From Fibrobacter sp. (GTDB lineage: Bacteria > Fibrobacterota > Fibrobacteria > Fibrobacterales > Fibrobacteraceae), in NCBI GenBank assembly GCA_012511955.1, contig JAAZFC010000100.1, positions 1 to 52,992 on the forward strand: DNA of 52,992 nt, written 5' to 3'. Made by a program: the position numbers and the translations under genes. Shown here piece by piece: positions 8,513 through 17,861 of the stretch (positions within the stretch are counted from its first letter, which is position 1; every line of letters starts with the position of its first letter). The notes below the pieces were generated by a model. That model saw only the letters and a program-made list of their open reading frames with translations, did not search any database and was not told where the DNA came from.

Positions 8513-10249
8513 ATGCCCACCTTCAAAAAAATTGCAGCTTTTTGCAGTAGCGCTCTGCTTATATTTAGCTGCGCCACTGTGGTTCCCCCCGATGGTGGTC
8601 CCGAAGATAAAAGCCCGCCCCGCATTTTAGCGGTCTATCCCCCTCCTAACTCTACGGATAATCCTGAAGAGTTAAAAATCGTGTTACAATTTGACGAATG
8701 GATTAGCGATCCAGTCCCCAAAGGTGCCGTGCGTATATCTCCCCCAGTGGCAGGCCGAGTTTTAACTGAAGTTAAGGGCAATATGTTACATATAAGTTCC
8801 AATGAAAATTTAGATTCAGCCACCACTTATACTGCAGTGATTTCTAACGCTATCAAAGATTTGCGCAACAATCCCTTGGGCCAGCCTTATACCCTGCTTT
8901 TTTCCACCGGTCCCCAACTTGACACCTTAGAAGTTTCGGGTTGGGTTAAAATCCCTGACACCGCTTTAGTGCGCAAAAACTTTCCCGTGGTAGCCTTGTA
9001 CCCCATGGGAACAGAAAGGCAAAACAAAAGTTATTTGCAAAGAGTCTATAAAGACTCACTCAAAGACAGTTTAGTGCCTCAAATGGGCTTTGAGCCCGCT
9101 ATGTTAATTACCCAAACTGATAGCACAGGGCGTTTTGAGCTTTTTGGTGTAGCTCCGGGGGAATATCGAATAGCAGCCTTTATAGACGCTAACCGCAACA
9201 ATATCATAGATATACAACAAGAAATTGCAGGGGTTGGAAGCGGCGAAATACATGTTAAAGGACATTCTTTGGATTCAATATTTTTGTTTATGGATTCCCA
9301 AGACACCGCTAGTTTAAGCCTAAGTGAAGTTAGCCAACAGTTAGGATTTTTTATCAATTTAAAATTCAATCGGCCCATAAATAAAGAAAACTTAGATAGC
9401 ATTGCCTCTAATTGTGGAGTTTATAATAAAGACTCTACCTTAAAGCAAGCTGCCAATGCTTGGTGGCCTTTGGGCGACACTTCACAAATCAATTTGGCCT
9501 TCAATTATGAGTTTAGTGAAGATAGCAGCTATAATATTGGTTGTAACACCGAAGATTTACATAAATTTAACTGGCAAAACCCCAAAGACACCGCTCAGAG
9601 CTCTTTTGTGCGCCTATGGTTAGCCGATCACAATCCAGCATTGGATTCTACTCCGCTAATAGTGGGAACATACAATATCCCCATAAATGCCGATACAATT
9701 TTGCCCAGACTACGAGCTATTTACGATCAAGACACCATCCCATTAGTGGGAAAACAGCGTTACGCTAATTCTTGGGAAGCACGCCCTAGCAAAGTTTTAG
9801 CCAAGAATGCTAGAATTAGCATTGCTTTAGAACAAATTGATAGTTTAAAAAAAGACAGCACGGTAGAGGTTAAAACTTCGTGGCGACCTTTGAGTTTTAT
9901 AGAAACTGCAAACCCATTAGATTTAACTCAATATTCAGGAAAGATAAATGGATGTGACGAAAACATCGTTATAAGGCTATATTCTATTAAAAACAAACAA
10001 CAATACTTAAGCCATTGTGACGGTGAAGGAAATTTTATATTTAACGATATTTTAGTTGGTAAGTATTTCTTAGATTATTTTGCGGCTACGAACCAAGACC
10101 AAAAACCTTATGCTGGCAGTGTTAGCCCGTATCGAGTTGCCGAAGTTTGGAGATTTGTAGCCGATACTATTTTTATTACTAAGGAAACTCAAAACGACTC
10201 TATCACTTACCCTTCTTTAAAATCAGGAGCATATTATGAACTTAAATGA
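8513..10249 (+). CDS. Ig-like (Big_5/SbsA-type) domain lipoprotein
   Basis: Predicted envelope lipoprotein: signal peptide with lipobox IFSC (Cys20), then VPPDGGPEDKSPPRI and a bacterial Ig-like domain to about residue 130 ('NPEELKIVLQFDEWI ... TTYTAVISNAIKDLRNNPL'). The opening resembles a Bacteroidota/Fibrobacterota lipoprotein family with a conserved 'GGPxDxxPP' start after the lipid anchor. A second beta-rich region at about 205-245 ('GRFELFGVAPGEYRIAAFID') looks like a carboxypeptidase-regulatory-like fold. The rest is beta-rich without a recognised domain. It begins one base after lepB and overlaps the next gene by 14 bases, so the three are co-transcribed. No enzyme activity is suggested. 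Confidence 0.75.
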   Translation: MPTFKKIAAFCSSALLIFSCATVVPPDGGPEDKSPPRILAVYPPPNSTDNPEELKIVLQFDEWISDPVPKGAVRISPPVAGRVLTEVKGNMLHISSNENLDSATTYTAVISNAIKDLRNNPLGQPYTLLFSTGPQLDTLEVSGWVKIPDTALVRKNFPVVALYPMGTERQNKSYLQRVYKDSLKDSLVPQMGFEPAMLITQTDSTGRFELFGVAPGEYRIAAFIDANRNNIIDIQQEIAGVGSGEIHVKGHSLDSIFLFMDSQDTASLSLSEVSQQLGFFINLKFNRPINKENLDSIASNCGVYNKDSTLKQAANAWWPLGDTSQINLAFNYEFSEDSSYNIGCNTEDLHKFNWQNPKDTAQSSFVRLWLADHNPALDSTPLIVGTYNIPINADTILPRLRAIYDQDTIPLVGKQRYANSWEARPSKVLAKNARISIALEQIDSLKKDSTVEVKTSWRPLSFIETANPLDLTQYSGKINGCDENIVIRLYSIKNKQQYLSHCDGEGNFIFNDILVGKYFLDYFAATNQDQKPYAGSVSPYRVAEVWRFVADTIFITKETQNDSITYPSLKSGAYYELK

Positions 10250-12962
10250 ATTTATTGCCATAGACATCGAAAGTACTGGATTGGATCCTGATAAAGATGA
10301 AATTATCGAAATTGCCATGGTGCACTTTAAAGATTCCCAAGTGCAAAAAACTTTTAGTTCACTGATAAAACCCCAGCAGGAAGTACGCCCTTTTATTTTA
10401 AAGTTAACGGGGATTAATAACGAAGAATTAGCCTCGGCACCAGACTTTAAGGCTATTAGTGAAGAACTTATTAATTTCATGGGAACTTTGCCCATGGTGG
10501 CTCATAATGCGATTTTTGATAGCAGATTTTTGAAAACCGCTTTAAAGAAAGTCGATGCTCCTTATAAAATGCCGATTTTTTACGACTCGCTTTTGCTTTC
10601 TCGCATCGCTTGGCCTTTAATGCCCAACCATCGCTTAGAAACTCTGATTACCGAATTAAAACTTGTTCGGGAACAATCCCACCGCGCATTGCCCGATGCC
10701 CAAGCCTGCGGAGAGATGTTTTTGCTCGCCTTGGAAAAATGTCAGAAATTTAGCGATCTCAGCAAATATCACTTGGCGCAACTAAGCAAAAACAGCCCTT
10801 GGGAAAATATTTTTGGCAAATTCACCGATATTCCCAGCGAAACCACCATCACCGCTTGCCCCAGCACCGCAGATGCTCCCAACGATGAAAAACCAGATAT
10901 TCCCGTGCGCATTAGGGACTGGTTTGGCGCCGAAAGGCTTTTAGCCAAGAACTTTGCGAACTATACCAATAGCAACCCCCAAAATGACTACGCTGGCATT
11001 GTGGAACGCAATATGTTTCGAGGAGGAACGGCGGTTTTAGAATCTAACCCTGGCATAAACACCGCCCAGGCTTTTTTGGTTCCCGCTTTACTCAAAGTAG
11101 TACAAAGCCAGGGGCGATTAGTAATAAGTACGGGGAGCAAAGCCAGTCTAGATAATTTGGCTACCCAACTCGCGGCTTTACTCCCGCTTTTTGGCGCGCA
11201 TATCAAAGTCGCCACCATCAAAAAGCGTAACCACTATTTGTGTTTGCGCAAGTTCAATGAGCATTTGCAAAATCATGAACTTTTGCTCACTTCCGACGAA
11301 AAACTGCAAATTATGCCCCTAATTCCTTGGATAGAATTCACTCAAACTGGAGATGCTTCTGAAAACAATGGCTTTAATCTCAATCGCAACTGGCAATTAT
11401 GGTATAAATTGCAAAGCGATGCCGCTTCTTGTGTAGCTAATGACTGTGAATTTGCGGAACAGTGCTTTGCCCTTAAAGCCCGCAAAAAAGCTGAGGCCGC
11501 CAATGTATTAATCACCCAACATCAACTATTTATTGAAAATTTAGATGCTGATTTAGCGCTTTTACCCCGCTATGAACACAGCATTTTCTGTGATGCCCAC
11601 ACATTGCCCCAACTCAGCCATGGCATTTTGGGTAAAAACATCAGATTTTTTGACCTACGCAATCAAGTTAAAATCCTCGCCCACACCAGAGAAATGGAGA
11701 AAGGGCTTTTAGCCGTGCTAGAACAGAAGGTAGCAGAGAGCAATCGTGCAGAAGTACAGGAAAAATGCCAAAGCATTAGAAAACTTATTAGCGAGTGTGA
11801 AAAACAATTACATCGCTTTTTTATACGCATTGGTAAAAGCGTTAAAAAACAAGGTTCTAAACCTAATCTACGATATTCTTATAGCATACAAGCGGAGTAT
11901 GAAGCGGATAATAAAAACCTATTAGAAGGATTAATATCTTTTGAAAAACAAACTCAAGAATTAATAGACTCCTTACAAGAAAACCCTGAAATTAAGTTTC
12001 TCGTTAAAAATGTTGCCGGTATTTTAAGTGAATGTGAAAAATTCCGCAAAGACCTAGAGTTTGTATGCGTAGGTTCCAAAGAAGATTGGGTTTATTGGTT
12101 AGAAGAACCAGGCAACCCCCATACATTGGTAATGCAAGCGCAACCTCTTAGCATTCATAATTTATGGTTAAACAAACATTATAAATGGGTGCAGTCAACC
12201 TTGTTCACCTCTAATACTCTAAGCTTGGAAAACAATTTTGATTATTTCACTTGGAGAATGGGCTTAAAATCTCGCAACTTGCCTAAAAACAAAACGCCTT
12301 TTGTCCGTAAAGTTGCTAATCCGTGGAATGTTGAGGAAATGCGCAAAGTTGTGGTGGCAGACTTTTTGCCTAACCCCAGCGATAAAAACTTCCAAAAAGA
12401 AATGGATGCCTTATTAACTGAGATTTTAAATCCCAGCAATTTAAACACATTGGCCCTATACACCAGCCAATATTCCCTGCTACAAAGCCATGAAGCTTTA
12501 GAAGAAATTTTTGCGGAACAACAAAAACTCTTGCTTTCCCAAAGCACCGATGGGACTTTAAACAATTTGCTAGACCTTTTCCGTAAAGAAAAAGGCGCTT
12601 GTCTCCTGGCTAGTCAAAGCTATGCAGAGCATATTTTTCAACAAGAAATTGCTGTAGATTTACTGGTTTTAAGCAAGCTCCCTTTCCCCAGTCCTGGTGA
12701 CGCTTTAGTACAAGCCCAGGGCGAAGCGATTAAAGAGCGCAATGGCAACCCTTTTAGAGATGTTTTTATGCCCACCGCCCTTAATGAAATGCGCCTTGCC
12801 ATGGACAATATGCTTAAATTTTCCCAAGATAAAGGCATAGTTTTGATCTTAGACAAACGAGTTGTCACTGAAAAATATGGCCGCTCTTTTTGCAGTTTAT
12901 GGGATAACAAACATATTGTGGTAAAAAGTTTAGCTGATTTACAAAAGATTTTACTACAATAA
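10236..12962 (+). CDS. DinG-like protein: intact DEDDh exonuclease fused to an apparently ATPase-dead XPD/DinG helicase
   Basis: Residues 1-165 form a DnaQ-type 3'-5' exonuclease with all DEDDh residues visible: Asp10 and Glu12, Asp95, His149 and Asp154. The rest aligns by eye with DinG. Motif Ia-like VISTGSKASLDNLA is at 296-309, and four cysteines (336, 399, 404, 410) have the 5- and 6-residue spacing of the E. coli DinG iron-sulphur site. The KLPF and DKRVVTEKYGRSF segments lie at 814-817 and 873-885. The ATPase motifs are degraded: the Walker A region reads ESNPGINTAQA (269-279) without the GKT/GKS lysine, DEAH reads CDAH (452-455), and motif VI (QGxGRxxR in DinG) reads LAMDNMLKF. It probably acts as a nuclease that binds rather than unwinds DNA. 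AGGAGC precedes the ATG. Confidence 0.82.
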   Translation: MNLNEFIAIDIESTGLDPDKDEIIEIAMVHFKDSQVQKTFSSLIKPQQEVRPFILKLTGINNEELASAPDFKAISEELINFMGTLPMVAHNAIFDSRFLKTALKKVDAPYKMPIFYDSLLLSRIAWPLMPNHRLETLITELKLVREQSHRALPDAQACGEMFLLALEKCQKFSDLSKYHLAQLSKNSPWENIFGKFTDIPSETTITACPSTADAPNDEKPDIPVRIRDWFGAERLLAKNFANYTNSNPQNDYAGIVERNMFRGGTAVLESNPGINTAQAFLVPALLKVVQSQGRLVISTGSKASLDNLATQLAALLPLFGAHIKVATIKKRNHYLCLRKFNEHLQNHELLLTSDEKLQIMPLIPWIEFTQTGDASENNGFNLNRNWQLWYKLQSDAASCVANDCEFAEQCFALKARKKAEAANVLITQHQLFIENLDADLALLPRYEHSIFCDAHTLPQLSHGILGKNIRFFDLRNQVKILAHTREMEKGLLAVLEQKVAESNRAEVQEKCQSIRKLISECEKQLHRFFIRIGKSVKKQGSKPNLRYSYSIQAEYEADNKNLLEGLISFEKQTQELIDSLQENPEIKFLVKNVAGILSECEKFRKDLEFVCVGSKEDWVYWLEEPGNPHTLVMQAQPLSIHNLWLNKHYKWVQSTLFTSNTLSLENNFDYFTWRMGLKSRNLPKNKTPFVRKVANPWNVEEMRKVVVADFLPNPSDKNFQKEMDALLTEILNPSNLNTLALYTSQYSLLQSHEALEEIFAEQQKLLLSQSTDGTLNNLLDLFRKEKGACLLASQSYAEHIFQQEIAVDLLVLSKLPFPSPGDALVQAQGEAIKERNGNPFRDVFMPTALNEMRLAMDNMLKFSQDKGIVLILDKRVVTEKYGRSFCSLWDNKHIVVKSLADLQKILLQ

Positions 12963-12997
12963 GTTAAGGCTGCTTTGCTTATAACTAGGAGTTATTC

Positions 12998-14332
12998 ATG
13001 CGCCAACTATGGTTTATGGTTTTTCATGCTGTGATTTTTGCAGTCCCTGGAATATGCAACGCCCAGTGGACCCTAGCTTGGTCCGATGAATTTGACTATA
13101 CAGGCAGCCCTGATTCCAACAAATGGGGCTACGATATAGGTGGTCATGGTTGGGGCAACAATGAATTGCAATTTTATACTAATCGCTTGGAAAACTCATC
13201 GGTAAACGATGGTATTTTAACCATTACCGCTCGCAAAGAGAGCTATCAAGGCAAAAACTACACTTCAGCCCGCTTAGTTACCCGCCACAAAGGGGATTGG
13301 CTGTACGGCAAAGTAGAAGTCAAAGCCAAATTGCCCCGAGGTGTGGGAATGTGGCCGGCTATATGGATGTTGCCCACGGATAATATTTACGGCACTTGGC
13401 CGGCCAGTGGCGAACTGGATATTATGGAAAATGTGGGCTACGATAGTACGCAAATTCACTGTAATATTCACACTCAAGCTTATCACCATAGCATTGGCAC
13501 CAACAAAGGCAATTCTATTAAGCTCTCTAACCCCTGGGATGAATGGCATATTTATAGCATGGAATGGTCGGCGGACACGGTATCTTTTTTTGTGAATGAA
13601 ACTTTGGTATTCAGCTTTGCCCGCCATGGAAATTTCAACCAATGGCCTTTTGACCAGCGTTTTCACCTTATTTTAAACATTGCGGTGGGAGGAGATTGGG
13701 GAGCAGCTAAAGGCATAGACGACAGCTATTTTCCCCAGCAAATGCTCATCGACTATGTACGGGTTTATCAAAAAGACACCACCCAAAATCATGGGCCTTC
13801 TGGTCCCATTGACGGAGAAATGGTGTGGAATGGCGATTTTTCCGAAGCTTTATTCAAGTGGGATGGAGTGGGGGCTTACGAAGGCGCCGTGGCTTCGGGA
13901 GCGGTGGAAAACGGCGAATTAAAAATTACCATCGACAATCCGGGTACCGATATTTGGCATATACAATTCAATCAAAACGCCATGAATTTTGAACAAGGCC
14001 AAAGCTACTTAGTCAAATTTAAAGCCCGCGCCAGCCTACCGCGCACCATAGTAGTGGCAGCCAATCAAGCCCAAGACCCCTTTGCTAATTACCATCGTGA
14101 AACATTGAATTTGAGCACATCCATGACAGAATATGAATATGTTTTTACCATGAAACACCCTAGTGATACTCAAGCCCGCTTGGAATTTGACTTGGGAAAA
14201 TATGCTGGACATGTTTGGTTAGACGATATCAGTATGCAAAAGGTGGGCAGCACCACTGCAATTATCAAAAAAGCTCGCCCACACTCTGCTAAAGAAAAAC
14301 CGCAGTACAATATTTTAGGCCAAAGGCGATAA
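12998..14332 (+). CDS. Secreted GH16 endo-beta-1,3(4)-glucanase with C-terminal carbohydrate-binding-like module
   Basis: A signal peptide (1-22, cleavage after CNA) leads to a GH16 laminarinase-like domain (about 24-258). The catalytic signature is GELDIMENVG at 138-147: nucleophile Glu139, Asp141 and acid/base Glu144. WPAIWML and 'DYVRVYQ' are further family marks. Residues about 268-428 form a beta-sandwich resembling a CBM4/9-like module ('WNGDFSE ... WLDDISMQ'). The likely substrate is laminarin or mixed-linkage glucan. The protein ends abruptly in a basic tail, PQYNILGQRR, resembling the start of 'YxxLGQ'-type secretion tails but much shorter than a complete type IX sorting domain. AGGAG precedes the ATG. 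Confidence 0.87.
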   Translation: MRQLWFMVFHAVIFAVPGICNAQWTLAWSDEFDYTGSPDSNKWGYDIGGHGWGNNELQFYTNRLENSSVNDGILTITARKESYQGKNYTSARLVTRHKGDWLYGKVEVKAKLPRGVGMWPAIWMLPTDNIYGTWPASGELDIMENVGYDSTQIHCNIHTQAYHHSIGTNKGNSIKLSNPWDEWHIYSMEWSADTVSFFVNETLVFSFARHGNFNQWPFDQRFHLILNIAVGGDWGAAKGIDDSYFPQQMLIDYVRVYQKDTTQNHGPSGPIDGEMVWNGDFSEALFKWDGVGAYEGAVASGAVENGELKITIDNPGTDIWHIQFNQNAMNFEQGQSYLVKFKARASLPRTIVVAANQAQDPFANYHRETLNLSTSMTEYEYVFTMKHPSDTQARLEFDLGKYAGHVWLDDISMQKVGSTTAIIKKARPHSAKEKPQYNILGQRR

Positions 14333-14349
14333 TTTCCGCTTTTTTATCT

Positions 14350-14369
14350 TGTGGAAGGCATTTTCCACA
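14350..14369. promoter_or_regulatory. Inverted repeat TGTGGAA-N6-TTCCACA
   Basis: A perfect 7-bp palindrome lies between the GH16 stop and the TIGR02147 start (14421). No T-run follows directly (the nearest starts about 11 bases on), so an operator is as likely as a terminator. The binding protein is unknown. Confidence 0.4.
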
Positions 14370-14420
14370 GTTTGCGCATATTTTTTCACTTAGCTAGGAC
14401 ATTACTATTATTTTAATAGC

Positions 14421-15248
14421 ATGAAGCCCATTAGCACATATTTTGATTACAGACAGTTTCTCAAAGACTGGTTTGAAGCGCAAAAGCAAATCAACGGATT
14501 TATGAGTTACCGTTATATGGCCGCAAAAGTATCCATGGATCCCAGTCATATAGTCAAAATATTCCATGGGCAGTTGCATTTAAGTGACGCCAAAGTCGAT
14601 GATTTTGTGAAATTATGCGATTTAAATGAAGAACAAGAGTCGTATTTCCGTCTATTAGTGCTTTACAACAAAGCTCGCAACGAAAAAGAGCAGAAAATTT
14701 ATTTAGAAAAACTTTTGGGCTTCACCGAAACAGAAACTGCCGAAATTAGCCGTGATCAGTATATGTTTTTCACTAAATGGTACTACACAGCTATATGGTG
14801 TGCTTTAGATATTTTTGAATTTAAAGATGATTTTAGCTTGCTGGGAAACTTTTTACAGCCTGCCATTAGCGCTGCCGAAGCCCAAGAAGGCATAGAACTT
14901 TTACAAAGGTTGCACTTAGTGGAGAAAACCGACGATGGAATTTGGCGCTCCACGGATTTAAACCTTAGCACAGGCGAAAACTGGCGTTCTTTGGCCATAC
15001 AAGAATACCAAAAAGAGCTTATGCGCCTAAGCGTAGATAGTTTGGAAAGGTTTCCCAAAGAGCAACGAGATATTTCTACCATTAGTTTGGTGGCTGATGC
15101 CACAGTTTTAGAAGAATGTCGCATTATCACCGCCGAATATCGCAAAAACTTACAAAGGATTTCTAATCAATGCAAAAATCCCGATCGCATTTTGCAAATA
15201 AATGTGCAAACCTTTCCCCTCACCAGCATTAAAGGAGCAAAAAAGTGA
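14421..15248 (+). CDS. TIGR02147-family protein
   Basis: The N-terminal 'STYFDYRQFLKDWFEAQK' and the following 'SYRYMAAKVSMDPSHIVKIFHGQ' are the hallmark of TIGR02147. The second part looks like a helix-turn-helix (about 35-60). The C-terminal two thirds is helical and acidic, as in the DUF4423 region, with the family-typical 'SRDQYMFFTKWYYTAIW'. The 275-residue length is typical. No enzyme motif or membrane segment is visible, so a cytoplasmic regulator is the best guess, not established. Its last four bases overlap the GTG of a lipoprotein gene, implying coupled expression. Confidence 0.82.
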   Translation: MKPISTYFDYRQFLKDWFEAQKQINGFMSYRYMAAKVSMDPSHIVKIFHGQLHLSDAKVDDFVKLCDLNEEQESYFRLLVLYNKARNEKEQKIYLEKLLGFTETETAEISRDQYMFFTKWYYTAIWCALDIFEFKDDFSLLGNFLQPAISAAEAQEGIELLQRLHLVEKTDDGIWRSTDLNLSTGENWRSLAIQEYQKELMRLSVDSLERFPKEQRDISTISLVADATVLEECRIITAEYRKNLQRISNQCKNPDRILQINVQTFPLTSIKGAKK

Positions 15249-16375
15249 AAAAGCTGTTAGTATTATTTTTGCTACTCATGTCCTGCGGAAAGGGTGAAAA
15301 AACCGCAGGGAGAACTGTGGAAACCACCAATGGTTTTGCAGGCATTGTCAAACACGCATCCCTTCCAGTGGCCTACGCTCATGTGGAAATTTTTGCAGAC
15401 AACGACTTTTCTGGCGTAGCCTGGGCGGAAACCACCACCGATAGCGAAGGTTATTTTGAATTTACCCAAATTCCCCAAGGAAAATACCGCTTAATAGCCA
15501 CTCATAAAGACTTTAAAGGGCAAATTAACCCTACGGTGTCCGAAGAAATACAAGATATTGACATTAGCGTGGATAAAACCACCACAATTTTGCTCAAAAC
15601 CAAAGATTTACCCATAGAAAATGGCATGCGGGTAGGTTTGCCTGGAACTAAAATTTGGCAAGATATTGATTCCACAAATTTGGAACAAAGTGAAGTGATT
15701 TTAGAAGGTATTCCCTTGGGAACATGGGAAAGCCTTTTGTATGGCTATCCCCACAGTCAAGCTATGCAAAATCTACTCAGGGAACCCTTGCAAATCACCC
15801 CGGAAACTCCAGACACCATAGTCATAGAAATGCCCAGCAATTTGATAGCCCATTGGCAAGGAGAACATGATTTTGACAGCGCTGAAGGCATTTTAATAGA
15901 TATTCCCAGCCTGCTGGATAAACCTCAAAGCATAACTTTACATGCAAGCATAACAGCCGAAATCGGTACAGCTATGGAAATAACCAGCCTAGGCAACAAT
16001 GTGGGCTTGCGCAGCGATGTAAATGACAGCACCATCAGTTTTTACGCCTATTATTCCTACGATGCCCCCAATGCTTGGCATATTTTGGGAGGACAAATGT
16101 CATACATGCCAGGCACTCCCCTCAATGTAACCCTAGTGGTGGATCCCGGAGAAGAAAACTTTAGCCTTTATTTAAACGGTAAAATCATGGTGCAAGCCAC
16201 GCCCAGCGAAGCCATTGCCTACAATAAAAGAGGTCAGCAACTGAGCATAGGCCGACACGCTTTAGACGAAGATTTTAACTTTAGCGGCACCATAAACAGT
16301 GTAAGTTGGTGGAATACAGCGCTTTCGGAGCAACAAATCCAAGAATTAAGCCAAAACATCAGCATAGACCAATAG
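15245..16375 (+). CDS. Lipoprotein with carboxypeptidase-regulatory-like and LamG-like domains
   Basis: GTG start overlapping the previous stop (GTGA), with AAGGAG upstream. The signal peptide ends in lipobox LMSC (Cys14). Residues about 29-117 form a CarboxypepD_reg-like beta-sandwich ('GFAGIVKHASLPVAYAHVEIFAD ... DSEGYFEFTQIPQGKYRLIATH'). Residues about 205-365 look like a LamG/concanavalin-like domain ('LIAHWQGEHDFDSAEG', 'FSLYLNGKIMVQA', 'NFSGTINSVSWWNTALSEQQIQEL'). Such proteins commonly bind glycans at the cell surface. Coupling with a TIGR02147 gene suggests the two form a functional pair, perhaps sensor/ligand and regulator; this is inference. Confidence 0.72.
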   Translation: MKKLLVLFLLLMSCGKGEKTAGRTVETTNGFAGIVKHASLPVAYAHVEIFADNDFSGVAWAETTTDSEGYFEFTQIPQGKYRLIATHKDFKGQINPTVSEEIQDIDISVDKTTTILLKTKDLPIENGMRVGLPGTKIWQDIDSTNLEQSEVILEGIPLGTWESLLYGYPHSQAMQNLLREPLQITPETPDTIVIEMPSNLIAHWQGEHDFDSAEGILIDIPSLLDKPQSITLHASITAEIGTAMEITSLGNNVGLRSDVNDSTISFYAYYSYDAPNAWHILGGQMSYMPGTPLNVTLVVDPGEENFSLYLNGKIMVQATPSEAIAYNKRGQQLSIGRHALDEDFNFSGTINSVSWWNTALSEQQIQELSQNISIDQ

Positions 16376-16408
16376 TCTGGCTAAGTTGGACTAAGGCGAG
16401 TTGCTGAA

Positions 16409-17803
16409 CTAAGATTGGCGCAGATGGCGTAGCACATTGAGGTCAAATATCTTTAATTTAACCAATAAAGCCAAATAAGCCCCCAGCCCCAATAGCACCA
16501 CTGCCACATTTAGTTGTTGAATTTGCGCCCACCACAAAGCACCGAAGCCCAGCCCCACAAACAATGCGGGTTTGGCACTGCTATAAGAAATTCTTTTAAA
16601 GGCAAAAACTGATAAATAGATTAAAATGCAAAATTCTGCGCCCACGGTGGCCCATGCAGAGCCCACTACCCCTATATGGGGAATCAATATGATATTTGCG
16701 AAGATATTCACCGTTCCCGCCATAATAGCCAGCCAAAAATAGGGCCATTTGCTGCTTTGGGCGAAAATCCATTCACTCAAGGGAATTGATAAAAACGCCA
16801 AACTCACATACACAGCCAGCACTGTTAAAACTTGGGCAGATAAATGCGCATTTTCCAGGGGCATAATTAGGGCAAATAACTTTTCCGCAAAAAACAAGCT
16901 GAAAGTGGCAAAAAGCAAGCTTAAAACCAATAAAGTTCCCTGCACACTGGCAATGGTTTTGGCTATGCGCGCAGAAGATTCTCGCAATAAAATGCCCATT
17001 TGGCGACGCAAAGGAATGCTAAATCCCGATCCCAACATAATCACCGCTAACACGATTTTGGCACTGTAATCGTAGATGCCCACTTGGACAAAATCCGTCA
17101 TTTTTTTGAGAATTATAATGGCCACATTTTGATGAATCATAATAAAAAAAGTAGAGACAAATAGCAATGAAGAAGGCTGAATCACGGTTTTGAGCCACAG
17201 CATTTTAGCCGCGGGGACTTTTTTCTGTTCCGCAGATATTTTTGGACCCAAAATCCACGCTAAAATCGCGATTATTGCTTCGCCAAGCATATCGTAAATG
17301 GCAAAAGCTTCCACGGACTTTATTAGCCCACTAAGTAGCAAAACCGTGAGCAAAGCTTGCCGCACTATGGTAATCATCTGGTATTTGCCATGAAACCCCT
17401 TGCGCTGAAACCACCATTCCATGGCCAAAGAACGCAGGGGCAGGGCCAATAAATAGATGATTAACACCATATTTGCTGAGCTTTGACCTCGTAAAACTAA
17501 GGCCACCACTAACGCCAAGACCACCGACAAAAACAAGCGCCAGGGCACTAAAAAATGAAAGAAATACTGGTCTTGTATCTGGGAATTGGGTTTATAAACT
17601 GTGCTGAGGGGCGCAATGCCAAAATCTATGATAAAAAGCAAATATGTTACCACGGTTAAGGCGTAGGAGATTTCGCCCCAAGCCCCGGCTCCCAGATCCA
17701 TAATCACCAAAGAAGCCACCACATAGCGCAGACCTTTGCCAAAAATTTGCGCCAAGGCGGTGAGAATAAAGTTTAATAGTAAAGAATGACTACTTTTGGG
17801 CAC
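16409..17803 (-). CDS. Oligosaccharide flippase family membrane protein (Wzx/MATE-like)
   Basis: A 464-residue, highly hydrophobic protein with about 12-14 predicted membrane helices. The N-terminus ('LAQIFGKGLRYVVASLVIMDLGAGAWGEISYALTV') has the pattern of polysaccharide biosynthesis flippases, which move lipid-linked glycans across the inner membrane. GTG start at 17803 with GGAAAG just upstream. It is divergent from the GT2 gene, 58 bases away, so the two may share a control region. The substrate cannot be read from the sequence. Confidence 0.78.
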   Translation of the reverse strand: MPKSSHSLLLNFILTALAQIFGKGLRYVVASLVIMDLGAGAWGEISYALTVVTYLLFIIDFGIAPLSTVYKPNSQIQDQYFFHFLVPWRLFLSVVLALVVALVLRGQSSANMVLIIYLLALPLRSLAMEWWFQRKGFHGKYQMITIVRQALLTVLLLSGLIKSVEAFAIYDMLGEAIIAILAWILGPKISAEQKKVPAAKMLWLKTVIQPSSLLFVSTFFIMIHQNVAIIILKKMTDFVQVGIYDYSAKIVLAVIMLGSGFSIPLRRQMGILLRESSARIAKTIASVQGTLLVLSLLFATFSLFFAEKLFALIMPLENAHLSAQVLTVLAVYVSLAFLSIPLSEWIFAQSSKWPYFWLAIMAGTVNIFANIILIPHIGVVGSAWATVGAEFCILIYLSVFAFKRISYSSAKPALFVGLGFGALWWAQIQQLNVAVVLLGLGAYLALLVKLKIFDLNVLRHLRQS

Positions 17804-17861
17804 TTGCTTTCCACTTAAATTTATAGTTTATGGCTATAAATTACATATCTTAGAGATACAA

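Noticed and set aside
14350-14400. Palindrome after the GH16 gene as a certain terminator
   Set aside because: The T-run does not follow the stem directly, so it is listed as an inverted repeat of uncertain role instead.
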